This document shows, piece after piece, positions 26,401 through 34,911 of a stretch of 64,000 nt of DNA. Origin of the DNA: Rhodonellum sp041748555. GTDB lineage: Bacteria > Bacteroidota > Bacteroidia > Cytophagales > Cyclobacteriaceae. The position numbers were made by a program, and so were the translations under genes. Under the pieces are notes generated by a model, which was not told the origin of the DNA, made no database searches, and saw only the letters and a program-made list of their open reading frames with translations. The stretch is taken from the NCBI GenBank assembly GCA_041748555.1, contig JBGTDA010000136.1, forward strand, positions 62,001 through 126,000. Direction: 5' to 3'. Position 1 is the stretch's first letter; each line of letters begins with the position of its first letter.

Positions 26401-26990
26401 TTTGATTGTTCATTGTTCAATACATATAAATCCAGAAAGCCGTCATTGTCATAATCAAAAAATGTAGCCCCCATACTGTTGCCGGTTCCGGCAATCCCGT
26501 ATTGTGCGGCCTGTTCCAGAAATTCCGGAATACCGTCATCATTAAGTCCCTGATTTACGAAAAGCAGATTGGCTCTTTTGGACTGATCGTGGTACATTGC
26601 GGTAGCAACATAGATATCCAGCCAGCCATCCCCATTGATATCGACAACCGTCACCCCTGTACTCCATTTGTCAGAAGCTTCCACACCGGCCTCAGCGGAG
26701 ACGTCCCAAAATTCAAGATTGCCCTGATTGAGATATAATTTATTGGCGACCTGATTACCGGTAAAATATAAATCAGGAAGGCCATCATTGTCGAAATCCC
26801 CAACAGCTACTCCTCCACCGTTGAATATGTATTCATCGGTAAGGATATTGAAGGTATCGGTTTCCGTGATCAGGTTATTGAAACTGATGTTGGTAGTGGA
26901 TTCAGGAAGGAGTTTGTATAGGGTTTCTTCTTCCTTTTTACAGGAGAAAAAAACCAAAGCCAAAATGATGAGGGAGAAATTAAACTTCAT
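23469..26990 (-). CDS. FG-GAP/VCBS repeat lipoprotein with ASPIC/UnbV domain
   Basis: A 1173-residue surface lipoprotein: signal peptide MKFNFSLIILALVFFSC with Cys-17 as lipid anchor. It carries many FG-GAP-like calcium loops of type DxDxDGxxDL, for instance DFDNDGLPDLYFTGN near residue 65, DINGDGWLDIYV, DYDNDGFLDLYV, DFNNDGYSDLI and DVDNDGHRDLLV, that build beta-propellers, and an ASPIC/UnbV-type segment around residue 515-585 (GIGTKAVIRYEDG... GLGAVDEVKTLEILWPDGS). Such CRTAC1-like proteins are commonly found with SusCD pairs. The ligand is unknown; carbohydrate or protein binding at the surface is inference. Separated from the neighbouring SusD by a terminator. Confidence 0.9.
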   Translation of the reverse strand: MKFNFSLIILALVFFSCKKEEETLYKLLPESTTNISFNNLITETDTFNILTDEYIFNGGGVAVGDFDNDGLPDLYFTGNQVANKLYLNQGNLEFWDVSAEAGVEASDKWSTGVTVVDINGDGWLDIYVATAMYHDQSKRANLLFVNQGLNDDGIPEFLEQAAQYGIAGTGNSMGATFFDYDNDGFLDLYVLNNEQSKAVPSNYRQKITDGSAINNDQLYRNNGDGTFTNVTLQAGITIEGFGLGLAVADFNQDGWSDIYISNDYLTNDILYINNQDGTFTNKTSEKIKHQSMFSMGSDVSDFNNDGYSDLITLDMLGETNFRKKTTIGKNSYQTYISNEQWGYEYQYVRNMLQVGNGPGIPFSEIGLLAGIYQTDWSWSPLFMDVDNDGHRDLLVTNGFPRDITDKDFANYRADVGSVATNRQLLDSIPIIKIPNYAFQNNGDLTFEDAGAAWGLNRPSFSNGAVFVDLDGDGDLDYVINNINDPAFIFENTLNNQDENPNFLRIKLKGPKNNNLGIGTKAVIRYEDGAFQYHEHHLTRGYMSAVEGVIHFGLGAVDEVKTLEILWPDGSYQEIKSLKANQVVEVDHAQAASKPNNSLVFPLAPKAVEPLFTEVADELKINYVHQEIDKIDYNIQRTLPHKLTQLGPSIAVGDITGNGLEDFIVGSSAGFSPQAFIQKSDGSFEEKPLFESEEENRFEEMGMLLFDLDNDGDPDLYTVSGSNEFPVNAEEYRDRLYLNDGKGNFTLAKDNMPMINGSGSTVRGADFDGDGFMDLFVGGRTPIAQYPYPENSFLLKNRNGVLEDVTDQLAPGLRQVGMVTDALWTDVDNDGLPDLIVVGELMAITVFKNEGGTLRKSENTGLENHLGWWNSIVAGDFDQDGDMDYIVGNMGTNNYYHPTPEKPMTMLAKDFDNNNSVDPLTFLYFKTNDGNRVSVPSHYWDDLYGQSVLFRRKFTGYKQYAQATQETLLTPEELEGALKLTGNYDRSSYIENLGNGQFKVHELPIWAQTAPINGMIVDDVDVDGNLDVLLVGNDFGNEVFSGRYDAFNGLVLLGDGKGGFEAVRTGESGFLVPGDAKSMASVITQNSQTIYLASQNRGRLTAHRSKSATVGKTTQPENNIHTLILELENGQTQRMEIHNRSGYLSNSGNRIVLPKNLKGLKGVDYQGKIMEITF

Positions 26991-27491
26991 ATACTTCTAA
27001 TTCTTAATGCCTTTGCAGGATGGGTAAACAAATTTAGCATTTTTTGTTTTCCAGCAAGATTACACCGGAAGTTTTATGTAATACAACATCCACAATGAAC
27101 AACCCTCAAATCCAAATTTGTCGATTTTCTGGTTTGATTTGGAGTCAATATGCCAAGATATCGCTCCTTATTCTGGATTCTGGAATAAATAACTTCAATT
27201 CTTCAATTTTCTTGTTCTTTAATTCAGCTTTAATATATTACCCGTTTCAAGTTTTGCAAATTGCTTTATCAAAACCACATAAGACTTATTGACCTTCATC
27301 TTCGATTTAAGCTTTATTTAGTTTTCTATTCCAATACATCCAAATACTGGCTTGAAGCCCCATCCGGGGGATGATATTATAAGATGTGGGTCCTGCCTTG
27401 TTATAGGATGATTTTTTTCAATATTTCAGGCCTGCACACCAAAAAAAAAGACTTGAGATTCTCAAGTCTTTCTTAATTCATAATTTTAACT
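26991..27491. other. spacer between FG-GAP gene and SusD unit 2
   Basis: 501 bp without a gene. It holds the terminator of the SusCD unit at its right end and must hold the promoter of the leftward FG-GAP gene. A small plus-strand open frame (27044-27292) is AT-rich, low complexity and not supported. Confidence 0.45.
27441..27471 (-). terminator. intrinsic terminator of SusCD unit 2
   Basis: Read on the minus strand, AAGACTTGAG and CTCAAGTCTT form a perfect 10-bp stem (27448-27457 with 27461-27470), loop of three bases, followed by a run of T (the A-run at 27441-27449 on the plus strand). It lies about 20 bp after the SusD stop. Confidence 0.9.
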
Positions 27492-29231
27492 TTAATAAGC
27501 AGGGTCTTGTGTCAAGGTAGGTTGACCATCCTGTAATGACCTGTCTATTGCTTCCAAAGGAATCGGATAAAACTCGTTTTTATTTTTGGTAAAAGATCTT
27601 CCAGCCAAATAAACCCGATTATCTTTTTCACCTTCCAGATATTTGTTCAGTACTTCTGCTGCAACGCCCCATCTTTGAAGGTCAAAGAAACGGTGTCCTT
27701 CCATACTGAATTCAAGTCTTGTTTCGAATCTAACAGCTTTTCTTGCCATTTCTTTATCTGTCCATGGAGAATTGTAAGTACTGATGGTGTAATTTGCGGC
27801 AGGTTCCCCGGGAACAATGGTAAAATCGTTCCTGGAACTTCCTTGAATAGCCTTAGGCACGAATCCTTCCGGGTTTGCTGCCCTAGTTCGAATCATATTG
27901 ACCAATTCTCTGGCTCTTTCAAGGCTTCCCACCTCTACTTCCACTTCTGCCAACCATAATAAAATCATTCCATACCTCATTATTCTATAATTATTTGCCG
28001 TAAGATTTCCCCATCCGCCTATACCGAATGCTGCCTGTTCGGCTACGTGTTTCATTGAGGAGTAAGGACCTGCATAGGATAGATCACGGACGAAATCTGT
28101 GCCGTGGATTTTAAAATCCTTGAAAAGAATTCCCGGTCTACCCAGAGAATGGTCGATTCGGGGATCTAGGGGACCTGTATACGGCGTCTGCCAAGTCACG
28201 TCGGTATTGTTGAAATCATCCAGTTGGGGAAGTCCGTCAGAGGTGGTTTTGAAAGCATTAACCAAATTCTGGGAAGCCTGATAAAATCCGCAACATCCCC
28301 AGGGATCTATGTAAGGATGTGCCAAACCTACGCCCTGATTGGATGCCTGATCATTTGCACTGGTTATTGCATATTGGATTTCAAAAATTGACTCTTCATT
28401 GTTACGGGTGGCAACAAGAAAATTATTTTCAAATTTATCCACTAAACTGAATCTTCCGCTGTTTACAATTTCGTCAAGAAGGACTTTGGCTTCCTGTAGT
28501 TTAGCTGTGTTGGCATTGCCATTCTGATCCCATCCCTGAAACATTTTAGCTTTGGCCAAAAAAGCCATTGCCGCCCACTTGGTCGGTCTTCCTACCTGAT
28601 CCTGAACTTCAGGCAAATTTTCGATTGCTGCCTGAAAATCAGCCTCAATCATCGGCCAAATTTCCACATCATTGGGCACCTTTGTACTTTCCACATCATT
28701 GATATTGAAGATATTATCATCTATATAAGGAGGGTTTCTCCACATTTTTCTTGCTTCGAAATGGAAGAAACCTCTTAAAAACCTTGCCTCTCCTATTATC
28801 TCCGCCCTTTTTTGATCATTGATGGACTCGACCTCCTTCAAGGTATTCAGGACATCATTTGATCTCGCCACGCCCTTAAAAAGCCCTCTCCATTTGTTTC
28901 TGATATGTCCGTTGAAAGCCTGGAAATCATAGGCTTCTATAAACGACTGCTCAGGCTGATCTCCTGCATCGGTTCCTTTATAGGCATCATCGGAAGCTAT
29001 ACCTCCGAAAACCCAGTTTTGAACATCATTCTCCCAAGGTGCCTGACCATCAAGACCGGTACCTGAAAGCATCTTGTATGCTCCGAGCAACAATCCATCT
29101 ATTCCGGATTCAGTAGCTAATGCACTGGAACTAAACTGGCCTTTTGGTTCCTTAGTCAGAAATTCGTCACCGCAGCTGATGGTAATAATCAGTAGTGTGA
29201 TACATGTTATTATTGAATATATGGTTTTCAT
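27492..29231 (-). CDS. SusD/RagB family outer-membrane lipoprotein (unit 2)
   Basis: A 579-residue lipoprotein (signal ending TISCGDEF, with the lipidated Cys at about residue 20) that caps the partner SusC barrel and binds glycan or peptide ligands. SusD marks are the early LTKEPKG, the TPR-like helices with RGFFHFEARKMWRNPPYIDD, and the C-terminal GHRFFDLQRWGVAAEVL and FYPIPLEAIDRS. It starts only 13 bp after the SusC stop, so the pair is one transcript. Ligand not readable from sequence. Confidence 0.95.
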   Translation of the reverse strand: MKTIYSIITCITLLIITISCGDEFLTKEPKGQFSSSALATESGIDGLLLGAYKMLSGTGLDGQAPWENDVQNWVFGGIASDDAYKGTDAGDQPEQSFIEAYDFQAFNGHIRNKWRGLFKGVARSNDVLNTLKEVESINDQKRAEIIGEARFLRGFFHFEARKMWRNPPYIDDNIFNINDVESTKVPNDVEIWPMIEADFQAAIENLPEVQDQVGRPTKWAAMAFLAKAKMFQGWDQNGNANTAKLQEAKVLLDEIVNSGRFSLVDKFENNFLVATRNNEESIFEIQYAITSANDQASNQGVGLAHPYIDPWGCCGFYQASQNLVNAFKTTSDGLPQLDDFNNTDVTWQTPYTGPLDPRIDHSLGRPGILFKDFKIHGTDFVRDLSYAGPYSSMKHVAEQAAFGIGGWGNLTANNYRIMRYGMILLWLAEVEVEVGSLERARELVNMIRTRAANPEGFVPKAIQGSSRNDFTIVPGEPAANYTISTYNSPWTDKEMARKAVRFETRLEFSMEGHRFFDLQRWGVAAEVLNKYLEGEKDNRVYLAGRSFTKNKNEFYPIPLEAIDRSLQDGQPTLTQDPAY

Positions 29232-29244
29232 AACAAGAATAGTT

Positions 29245-32200
29245 TTAGAAATTAAGATTTAGGCCAACAAGGAGGTTTCTTGACACAGGCATATAGCCTC
29301 CGTCAAATCCAAGGGTATTATCCGTATTCGTTTGGATTTCCGGATTGAGGCCTGAATATTTGGTGAAAGTGATCAGGTTTTGTCCCTGCAGGTAAACCGA
29401 TGCTCTTCCAAAGCCAAGTCTTGATAAGGCATCGGTTGGCAAATTATAGGTGAGTTGAATGTTTCTGATTCTAAAATAAGAACCGTCTTCAATGAAATAA
29501 CTTGAAGGACGGCTACTGACCTGGTCATTGGCATCCATTATAGGGGCTGTGGCATTCGGATTTGCGGCTACCCACTGGTCACGTGGTGCCTGTGGATTGG
29601 TAGGCTGCCACGCATTATAGAGGGCATCTTTGGACCTGTTTCCTTGGAATGTGTTGAAATCAGCAAAATAGCGAACATAATTAAAGATATCATTTCCCAC
29701 AGATCCGTTGCCGAAAATGGTTAAATCAAAACTTTTATAGCCAATGTTCATGTTGATTCCATAGGTAAAATCCGGATGTGGATTACCTATGACTGTCCTG
29801 TCATCATCCGTTATCACCCCATCATTATTCACATCCTCGATTTTGAATTTTCCCGGAGCATTGTAGCTTCCATATGTAGCATGCGAATTTGCTTCTTCCT
29901 GGGTTTGGAAAATTCCCAATACATTGAAACCATAGTATGAAGAAAGTGGTAAACCTGCTTGAGTTAAGGTAACTGCAGGAACCCTTGAACCGAATCCAAA
30001 AAACCTTGTTTCCTCATTTTCATCCAGCTTATCAACGACATTTCTGTATGTTGAGAAATTTCCTGATATACTATATCTCAGATCTCCCCCAGCAGCGGTA
30101 TTACTATATCCCAAATTCAGATCTATTCCTTTGTTGGTGATCTGACCCACGTTGGATGATGGTGCAGATGCATCACCTGCCGTGAAAGTAATCGGTATAG
30201 TAAACAACATATCTGTGGTAACCCGTTGCCATATATCAAATTCCAAATTCACTTTATCATTGAACATTAACACATCGAGTCCCAGATTATTGGAAGTAGT
30301 TGTTTCCCATTTTGCGTTGGGATTTCCGAACTTCTGGGCATCAAACCCAATGGTAGGTGAAGAAGTGGAGCCATCAATGGGATATCCTGCATTAAATATA
30401 TTGGATCTATAGGTTGTGAAAGCATTATAATCACCGATTGCCTGATTACCAGTTTTACCCCATCCATATCTCAGTTTCATGTCGGTTACAAATGGAAGTG
30501 CGGATCTCACAGCTGCTTCTTCAGACAACCTCCAACCCAAACTAAATGCAGGAAATATTGCATTTCTCGAAGCGGAAAGGAATCTGGATGATGCATCATT
30601 TCTGATTATAATCTGTACCAGGTATTTATCTGCATATGCATAGTTGAATTTTCCGAATTGGGAAAACAAGCTATAATCTCTAAAAACATTTCCTGAGTTG
30701 GTAGCCGTGGTGGCATCTCCCAGATTCAGATAGCTGAGAATATCTGTTGTGGTAAATGCAAATCTTTGGCGGCCCGCCTCGAAAAATTCGCCGAATTCCG
30801 CAATTGCTTCAGTACCTACATACGCATCTACAAAATGAACTTCATTGAAAACTTTTTTATAGCTTAAAACATTAGTCCAAACCCATTGATATTGATAATC
30901 ATGCCTGGCTGTTGAACTATTGATAAAGTTTCCTTCCACATATTCAGGTTGTGGCCTTCCCAAATACCTTCCTCTACTTGTATTAGCATCTATGCCTAGA
31001 CTGGTTTTGAATTGAAAATTATCGTTGAAATCGAAAGAAGCATAAGCATTTCCAAAAACTCTCATCCTGTATGTTCTGTTATCCTGTTGTCTGGACAATA
31101 CTGCAAAAGGATTAAAGTTGTTACCTAAATTAGCGCCTCTACTTCCCGCAAAATTCCCCTCAATATCATAGACCGGAAGCAAGGGATGGTGTTTGTAGGA
31201 ACCTGATACAGCGTTTTGCTCATTTTGGTTACCAAATCCGCCTTTACGGTTATCAAATGTGACGGAGAGATTTTCTCCGATGGTAAGCTTGTTGTTTAGT
31301 GTTTGAAACTCCGTGTTAGCTCTCAAAGAATATCTCTCATATCCGATGAACTTCACGATACCATCCTGATTGAAATATCCTGCTGACAATGCATACCTAC
31401 CGTTTTCTGTACCGCCTGCGGCAGAAATCTGATAATTCCGAATGGGAGCTGACCGGGTCACCTCATCCCACCAATTGGTATCTGCCGATCTGGTTATCGC
31501 ATAGATATTCCCGGGCCTTAGCGCATAGAGACTAGGGTCAGTGCTGGGATCCCCTTCGTTGGTACCACTTGGAAATACATAGTCAGGAATAGTCACCTCC
31601 CCACTTGGACCAAAAGTATATTGGCCATGGCCCGGAGTCTTACCGGCATAAATATCTGCCAGATAAAGATATCTGCCCAGTTCTTCGGCATTTAAAACCT
31701 GAGGTGAATTTCCTGCTGTCTGCATACCTTGGTAGGTATTGAATGAAATTGTTGGCTTACCCACCTTTCCTCTTTTGGTGGTGATAATCACCACACCATT
31801 GGCAGCCCTTGATCCATAAATAGAAGCGGCCGACGCATCTTTCAAAACCTGAATGGATTCGATATCCTCGGGATTAAGGTTTCCCTGTCTTTCTGTGGGA
31901 ACACCATCAATGACATAAAGAGGATTGTTGTTTCCTATAGTACCATATCCCCTGATCCTAACAGTAGCTTCTCCCCCCGGGGTGGCATCATTGACAATAT
32001 TTACCCCTGCGGCTCTACCTTGTAGTTGTTGGGCAAACGTCGTGGCCGGTATTGACAACAAATCTTCTGTGTCCACAGTCGTGACAGCTCCGGTGATATC
32101 TCTTTTGGATTGGGCCCCATATCCTGTAACCACCACCTCCTGAAGTGCTCTTACTGATGGTTCCAATTGTACGTCAATTTGGGATCTGTTTCCTACAACC

Positions 32201-32454
32201 TGCTCTTGGGATTCAAACCCAATAAAAGAGAAAACAAGCACTGATTGAGCCGAAGGAACATTGATTTTATAATTTCCATCCAAATCAGAAACGACACCGT
32301 TAGTGGTTCCTTTGACAAGAATGGTAACACCGGGAAGTCCAGTCCCCGAATCATCCACCACAGTTCCCGTGACTGTATTTTGAGCCAGCAATGTTGCGCC
32401 TGAAAGCACAAAGAGCAGCAATAGCATGCTTATTCTTTTGTATAGATTTTCCAT
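29245..32454 (-). CDS. SusC/RagA TonB-dependent receptor (unit 2)
   Basis: About 1069 residues from the ATG at 32454 (MENLYKRISMLLLL), chosen by likeness to the other SusC here; an in-frame ATG at 32499 would add 15 residues. Signal peptide ending LLAQ, a carboxypeptidase-regulatory-like domain (TVTGTVVDDSGTGLPGVT... GKYKI-type ending), a TonB-box-like VVVTGYG, plug domain with IRGYGTIGNNNPLYVIDGVP and ASAASIYGSRAANGVVIITTKRG, then the 22-strand barrel ending NLNF. It imports oligosaccharides or peptides using the TonB-ExbBD energy system; the TonB machinery is not in this window. Confidence 0.95.
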   Translation of the reverse strand: MENLYKRISMLLLLFVLSGATLLAQNTVTGTVVDDSGTGLPGVTILVKGTTNGVVSDLDGNYKINVPSAQSVLVFSFIGFESQEQVVGNRSQIDVQLEPSVRALQEVVVTGYGAQSKRDITGAVTTVDTEDLLSIPATTFAQQLQGRAAGVNIVNDATPGGEATVRIRGYGTIGNNNPLYVIDGVPTERQGNLNPEDIESIQVLKDASAASIYGSRAANGVVIITTKRGKVGKPTISFNTYQGMQTAGNSPQVLNAEELGRYLYLADIYAGKTPGHGQYTFGPSGEVTIPDYVFPSGTNEGDPSTDPSLYALRPGNIYAITRSADTNWWDEVTRSAPIRNYQISAAGGTENGRYALSAGYFNQDGIVKFIGYERYSLRANTEFQTLNNKLTIGENLSVTFDNRKGGFGNQNEQNAVSGSYKHHPLLPVYDIEGNFAGSRGANLGNNFNPFAVLSRQQDNRTYRMRVFGNAYASFDFNDNFQFKTSLGIDANTSRGRYLGRPQPEYVEGNFINSSTARHDYQYQWVWTNVLSYKKVFNEVHFVDAYVGTEAIAEFGEFFEAGRQRFAFTTTDILSYLNLGDATTATNSGNVFRDYSLFSQFGKFNYAYADKYLVQIIIRNDASSRFLSASRNAIFPAFSLGWRLSEEAAVRSALPFVTDMKLRYGWGKTGNQAIGDYNAFTTYRSNIFNAGYPIDGSTSSPTIGFDAQKFGNPNAKWETTTSNNLGLDVLMFNDKVNLEFDIWQRVTTDMLFTIPITFTAGDASAPSSNVGQITNKGIDLNLGYSNTAAGGDLRYSISGNFSTYRNVVDKLDENEETRFFGFGSRVPAVTLTQAGLPLSSYYGFNVLGIFQTQEEANSHATYGSYNAPGKFKIEDVNNDGVITDDDRTVIGNPHPDFTYGINMNIGYKSFDLTIFGNGSVGNDIFNYVRYFADFNTFQGNRSKDALYNAWQPTNPQAPRDQWVAANPNATAPIMDANDQVSSRPSSYFIEDGSYFRIRNIQLTYNLPTDALSRLGFGRASVYLQGQNLITFTKYSGLNPEIQTNTDNTLGFDGGYMPVSRNLLVGLNLNF

Positions 32455-32656
32455 AAAATTTAAATGATTACAATGGTTTGACATTAATGGGTTATTCATT
32501 TATAGACAAGATCATTTTGAATCATAAGCTGTACATATCATTGGAGTGGGGTTTACAGATAAACAAATTGATATAAACCACCTATCAAAGATACTTGCCT
32601 TATTAAAAGTATTCAAAAATAAGTCAGGTCTTTAAAAGAATTCAAAAATCCGGATG

Positions 32657-32683
32657 TTTCATAAGCAGAATATTTTGGGTTAA
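32657..32683 (-). promoter_or_regulatory. shared 27-base motif upstream of susC unit 2
   Basis: On the minus strand it begins TTAACCCAAAATATTCTGC and ends TATGAAA. It matches 38483-38509 at 25 of 27 positions. Its near end lies about 200 bp ahead of the susC start. The two differences would change the amino acid in either plus-strand reading, so conservation is more likely at DNA or RNA level. Candidate operator for a shared regulator. Confidence 0.5.
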
Positions 32684-33060
32684 AGTTAAACGAATGCTTC
32701 TCTCATGATAAAAATCCTATAATGGATGGGTAAAACATACAACTCTAGGAATTATCAAATAAACATATATTTTAAAATCTAATCTAAGCAAATTCAATTT
32801 GATTTAAAAATGCCAACCCCAAATCTTATTTATTTTTTTTAAAAAAGAAATCAAACTAGTACTATTATTTAATCCAACCTTTTTTACTTAGAATTCAGAA
32901 AATGGATATAAGATGATATTCTGCGAGTGTTCTTCAGAAAGTCGATTATCAGTGACTTAATGATGTCCAGATGCTAATAAATTATACCGGATCTTAATGT
33001 CCTGAAAGTCATTTGAGGACTTGCCGACTCTGGATATAAATTAAAGGTGTACAAAAAACG

Positions 33061-33090
33061 AAAAAAAAGAGATGGTCAATGACCATCTCT
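33061..33090 (-). terminator. intrinsic terminator of SusCD unit 1
   Basis: AGAGATGGTC (33068-33077) and GACCATCTCT (33081-33090) make a perfect 10-bp stem with an AAT loop. Reading on the minus strand it is followed by at least eight T. It lies about 25 bp after the SusD stop at 33115. Confidence 0.92.
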
Positions 33091-33114
33091 TCAATTTTAT
33101 TAACTTTCTAGTAA

Positions 33115-34848
33115 TTAGAAACCCGGATTCTGAATCAGGATATCACTACCCGTTAGATCGATCTGATCCTGTGGAATAGGAAGGAATTTATGCTTATCCT
33201 CATAAGAAGATCCACCAAGTGCAGACTGAAGTAATTCTCCGTCATGCGCAAAGTAAAAATCAAGTTCGGATTCAGCTATTCCCCATCTTACAAGATCGTA
33301 GAATCTATGGCCTTCCATCCCTAATTCAAGCTTCCGCTCAAATCTCACAGCATTTCTGGCCATAGCAGCATCGGTCCAAGGAGTATCATAGGTTCCGATT
33401 ACATAATTAGCAGCCAGTGAACCGTCTTCTCTTTCCAATTTGGAATTCACCGCTCTTTCTCTAACCATATTAACATACTCTCTGGCTTTTTCAAGGTTTC
33501 CAAGTTCCACTTCAGCTTCTGCAGCCATCAACAATACATCCGCAAATCTGATTATCATAAAGTTGATACCTGTGTAACCCGGAGTCCAACTACTGTTATC
33601 TTGAAATGAGCCCTGTTCTGATCTTTCGTAGACATACTTTTTGGGAGAAAAAGGCCCACCGTTAGGCTGGTTTCTTATCCAGGCTGCACCCGGATGATCC
33701 TGCCAATCCAAATAAGGTAACCCTCTTCTGCCTGTAGTATGATCCAAACGTGGATCAAGGTTTCCTGTATCCGGAGTAAAGGCAACATCTGAAGGTACAC
33801 CTTGGTCATTTTTCACTGTATTTCCAGCTGCATTAAAAGAACCGTCCAATAAAGGAAGACCATCCGCATTGGTTCTAAATGAATTTACAAAGGTGAAAGA
33901 AGGCTGATAAAAACCACAGCAATTCCCCGGACCGTTTGGACCTGTATTGTAAGGGAAATTCAAATCGAATTCCGGGTTGGCATTATTTACAGAACCTGTA
34001 CCGGCAGCTGATTGATAAGCCCAAACAGATTCCTGATGGTTATCATTTTCACCTCGGAAAGCATCATCATAATAAGGAACAAGACCATATTTCAAACCAT
34101 TACTTGTTACACCGTTTGCAATGATTTCATCAAACAATGCTTTTGCCTGTGCAAATTTATCTTGATAAAGATATGTTTTTGCAAGATAAGTCTTTGCAGC
34201 CCAAGAATTTACCCTGCCTACCTGAGGCTGGGTTGGTGGAAGATTATCAGCGGCAAACTGAAAATCAGCCTCTATAAACGGCCAAAGATCCTGGTTGTTG
34301 GAAATTTCCTCCAAACCGTTAGCGTAATCTACAGTTTCGTCCACATAAGGCGTATTGTTAAAATTACGCTTCAATTGGAAATAATAATGCGCCCTTAAAA
34401 AGCGGGCCTGGGCTGCCAGTGAAGTCGCCTCTGCATCTGTTACATCGGGGCCCTTTTTTGTCAACAACCTAAGCACATTGTTTGCTCTTGCAATACCTTC
34501 GTAATTTCCAAGCCAATTGTCACGAAGCAAAGAAAGAGTTGCATCGGTTTCGAATCGCTGAACAGGATTTATGGTATTGAAATCTCCGGGATCGGTGCCT
34601 TTGTTGGCTTCCCCGCCTCGGATACTTCCCCAGACCCAGTTGGAAGGAGAAGCCAATCTGTTTCCTCTTCCGTTTACCTGGGAATAGGCTGCAATCAAAG
34701 CAGCATTTATTCCATCCGCAGAAGTTAACTGCGCTTCCGAAAGCAACCCTGTTGGAGCTACTTCCAGATAGTCTTCGCAACTGATGGAGAGGAGCATCAG
34801 ACAGGATGTCAATATCGCTCCTCCTATTTTTATTTTTAGATTTTTCAT
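33115..34848 (-). CDS. SusD/RagB family outer-membrane lipoprotein (unit 1)
   Basis: A 577-residue surface lipoprotein, signal ending SISCED with the lipidated Cys near residue 24. SusD marks: LEVAPTGLLSEAQLTS at the mature N-terminus, ARFLRAHYYFQLKRNFNNTPYVDE, SWAAKTYLAKTYLYQDKFAQAKALFDEII, and GMEGHRFYDLVRWGIAESEL near the end, with FLPIPQDQIDL at the C-terminus. It follows susC with a 63 bp gap and is closed by a terminator. It resembles the unit 2 SusD in layout (CCGFYQ segment in both), suggesting a duplicated system with different ligand loops (inference). Confidence 0.95.
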   Translation of the reverse strand: MKNLKIKIGGAILTSCLMLLSISCEDYLEVAPTGLLSEAQLTSADGINAALIAAYSQVNGRGNRLASPSNWVWGSIRGGEANKGTDPGDFNTINPVQRFETDATLSLLRDNWLGNYEGIARANNVLRLLTKKGPDVTDAEATSLAAQARFLRAHYYFQLKRNFNNTPYVDETVDYANGLEEISNNQDLWPFIEADFQFAADNLPPTQPQVGRVNSWAAKTYLAKTYLYQDKFAQAKALFDEIIANGVTSNGLKYGLVPYYDDAFRGENDNHQESVWAYQSAAGTGSVNNANPEFDLNFPYNTGPNGPGNCCGFYQPSFTFVNSFRTNADGLPLLDGSFNAAGNTVKNDQGVPSDVAFTPDTGNLDPRLDHTTGRRGLPYLDWQDHPGAAWIRNQPNGGPFSPKKYVYERSEQGSFQDNSSWTPGYTGINFMIIRFADVLLMAAEAEVELGNLEKAREYVNMVRERAVNSKLEREDGSLAANYVIGTYDTPWTDAAMARNAVRFERKLELGMEGHRFYDLVRWGIAESELDFYFAHDGELLQSALGGSSYEDKHKFLPIPQDQIDLTGSDILIQNPGF

Positions 34849-34911
34849 ATTTTTTTAACGCTGATAGCTAGTTCATATTATATAACTGTATTAATTCAGA
34901 ATGGCTTAACA

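Larger units (their letters stand above)
32455..33114. other. SusC unit 2 upstream region with shared motif
   Basis: 660 bp without a gene, between the susC of unit 2 and the susD of unit 1. It contains the unit 1 terminator near 33061-33090 and a 27-base motif near 32657-32683 that is also found upstream of the other susC. The remaining sequence is AT-rich with no protein-coding frame I trust. The promoter of unit 2 is expected here. Confidence 0.5.
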
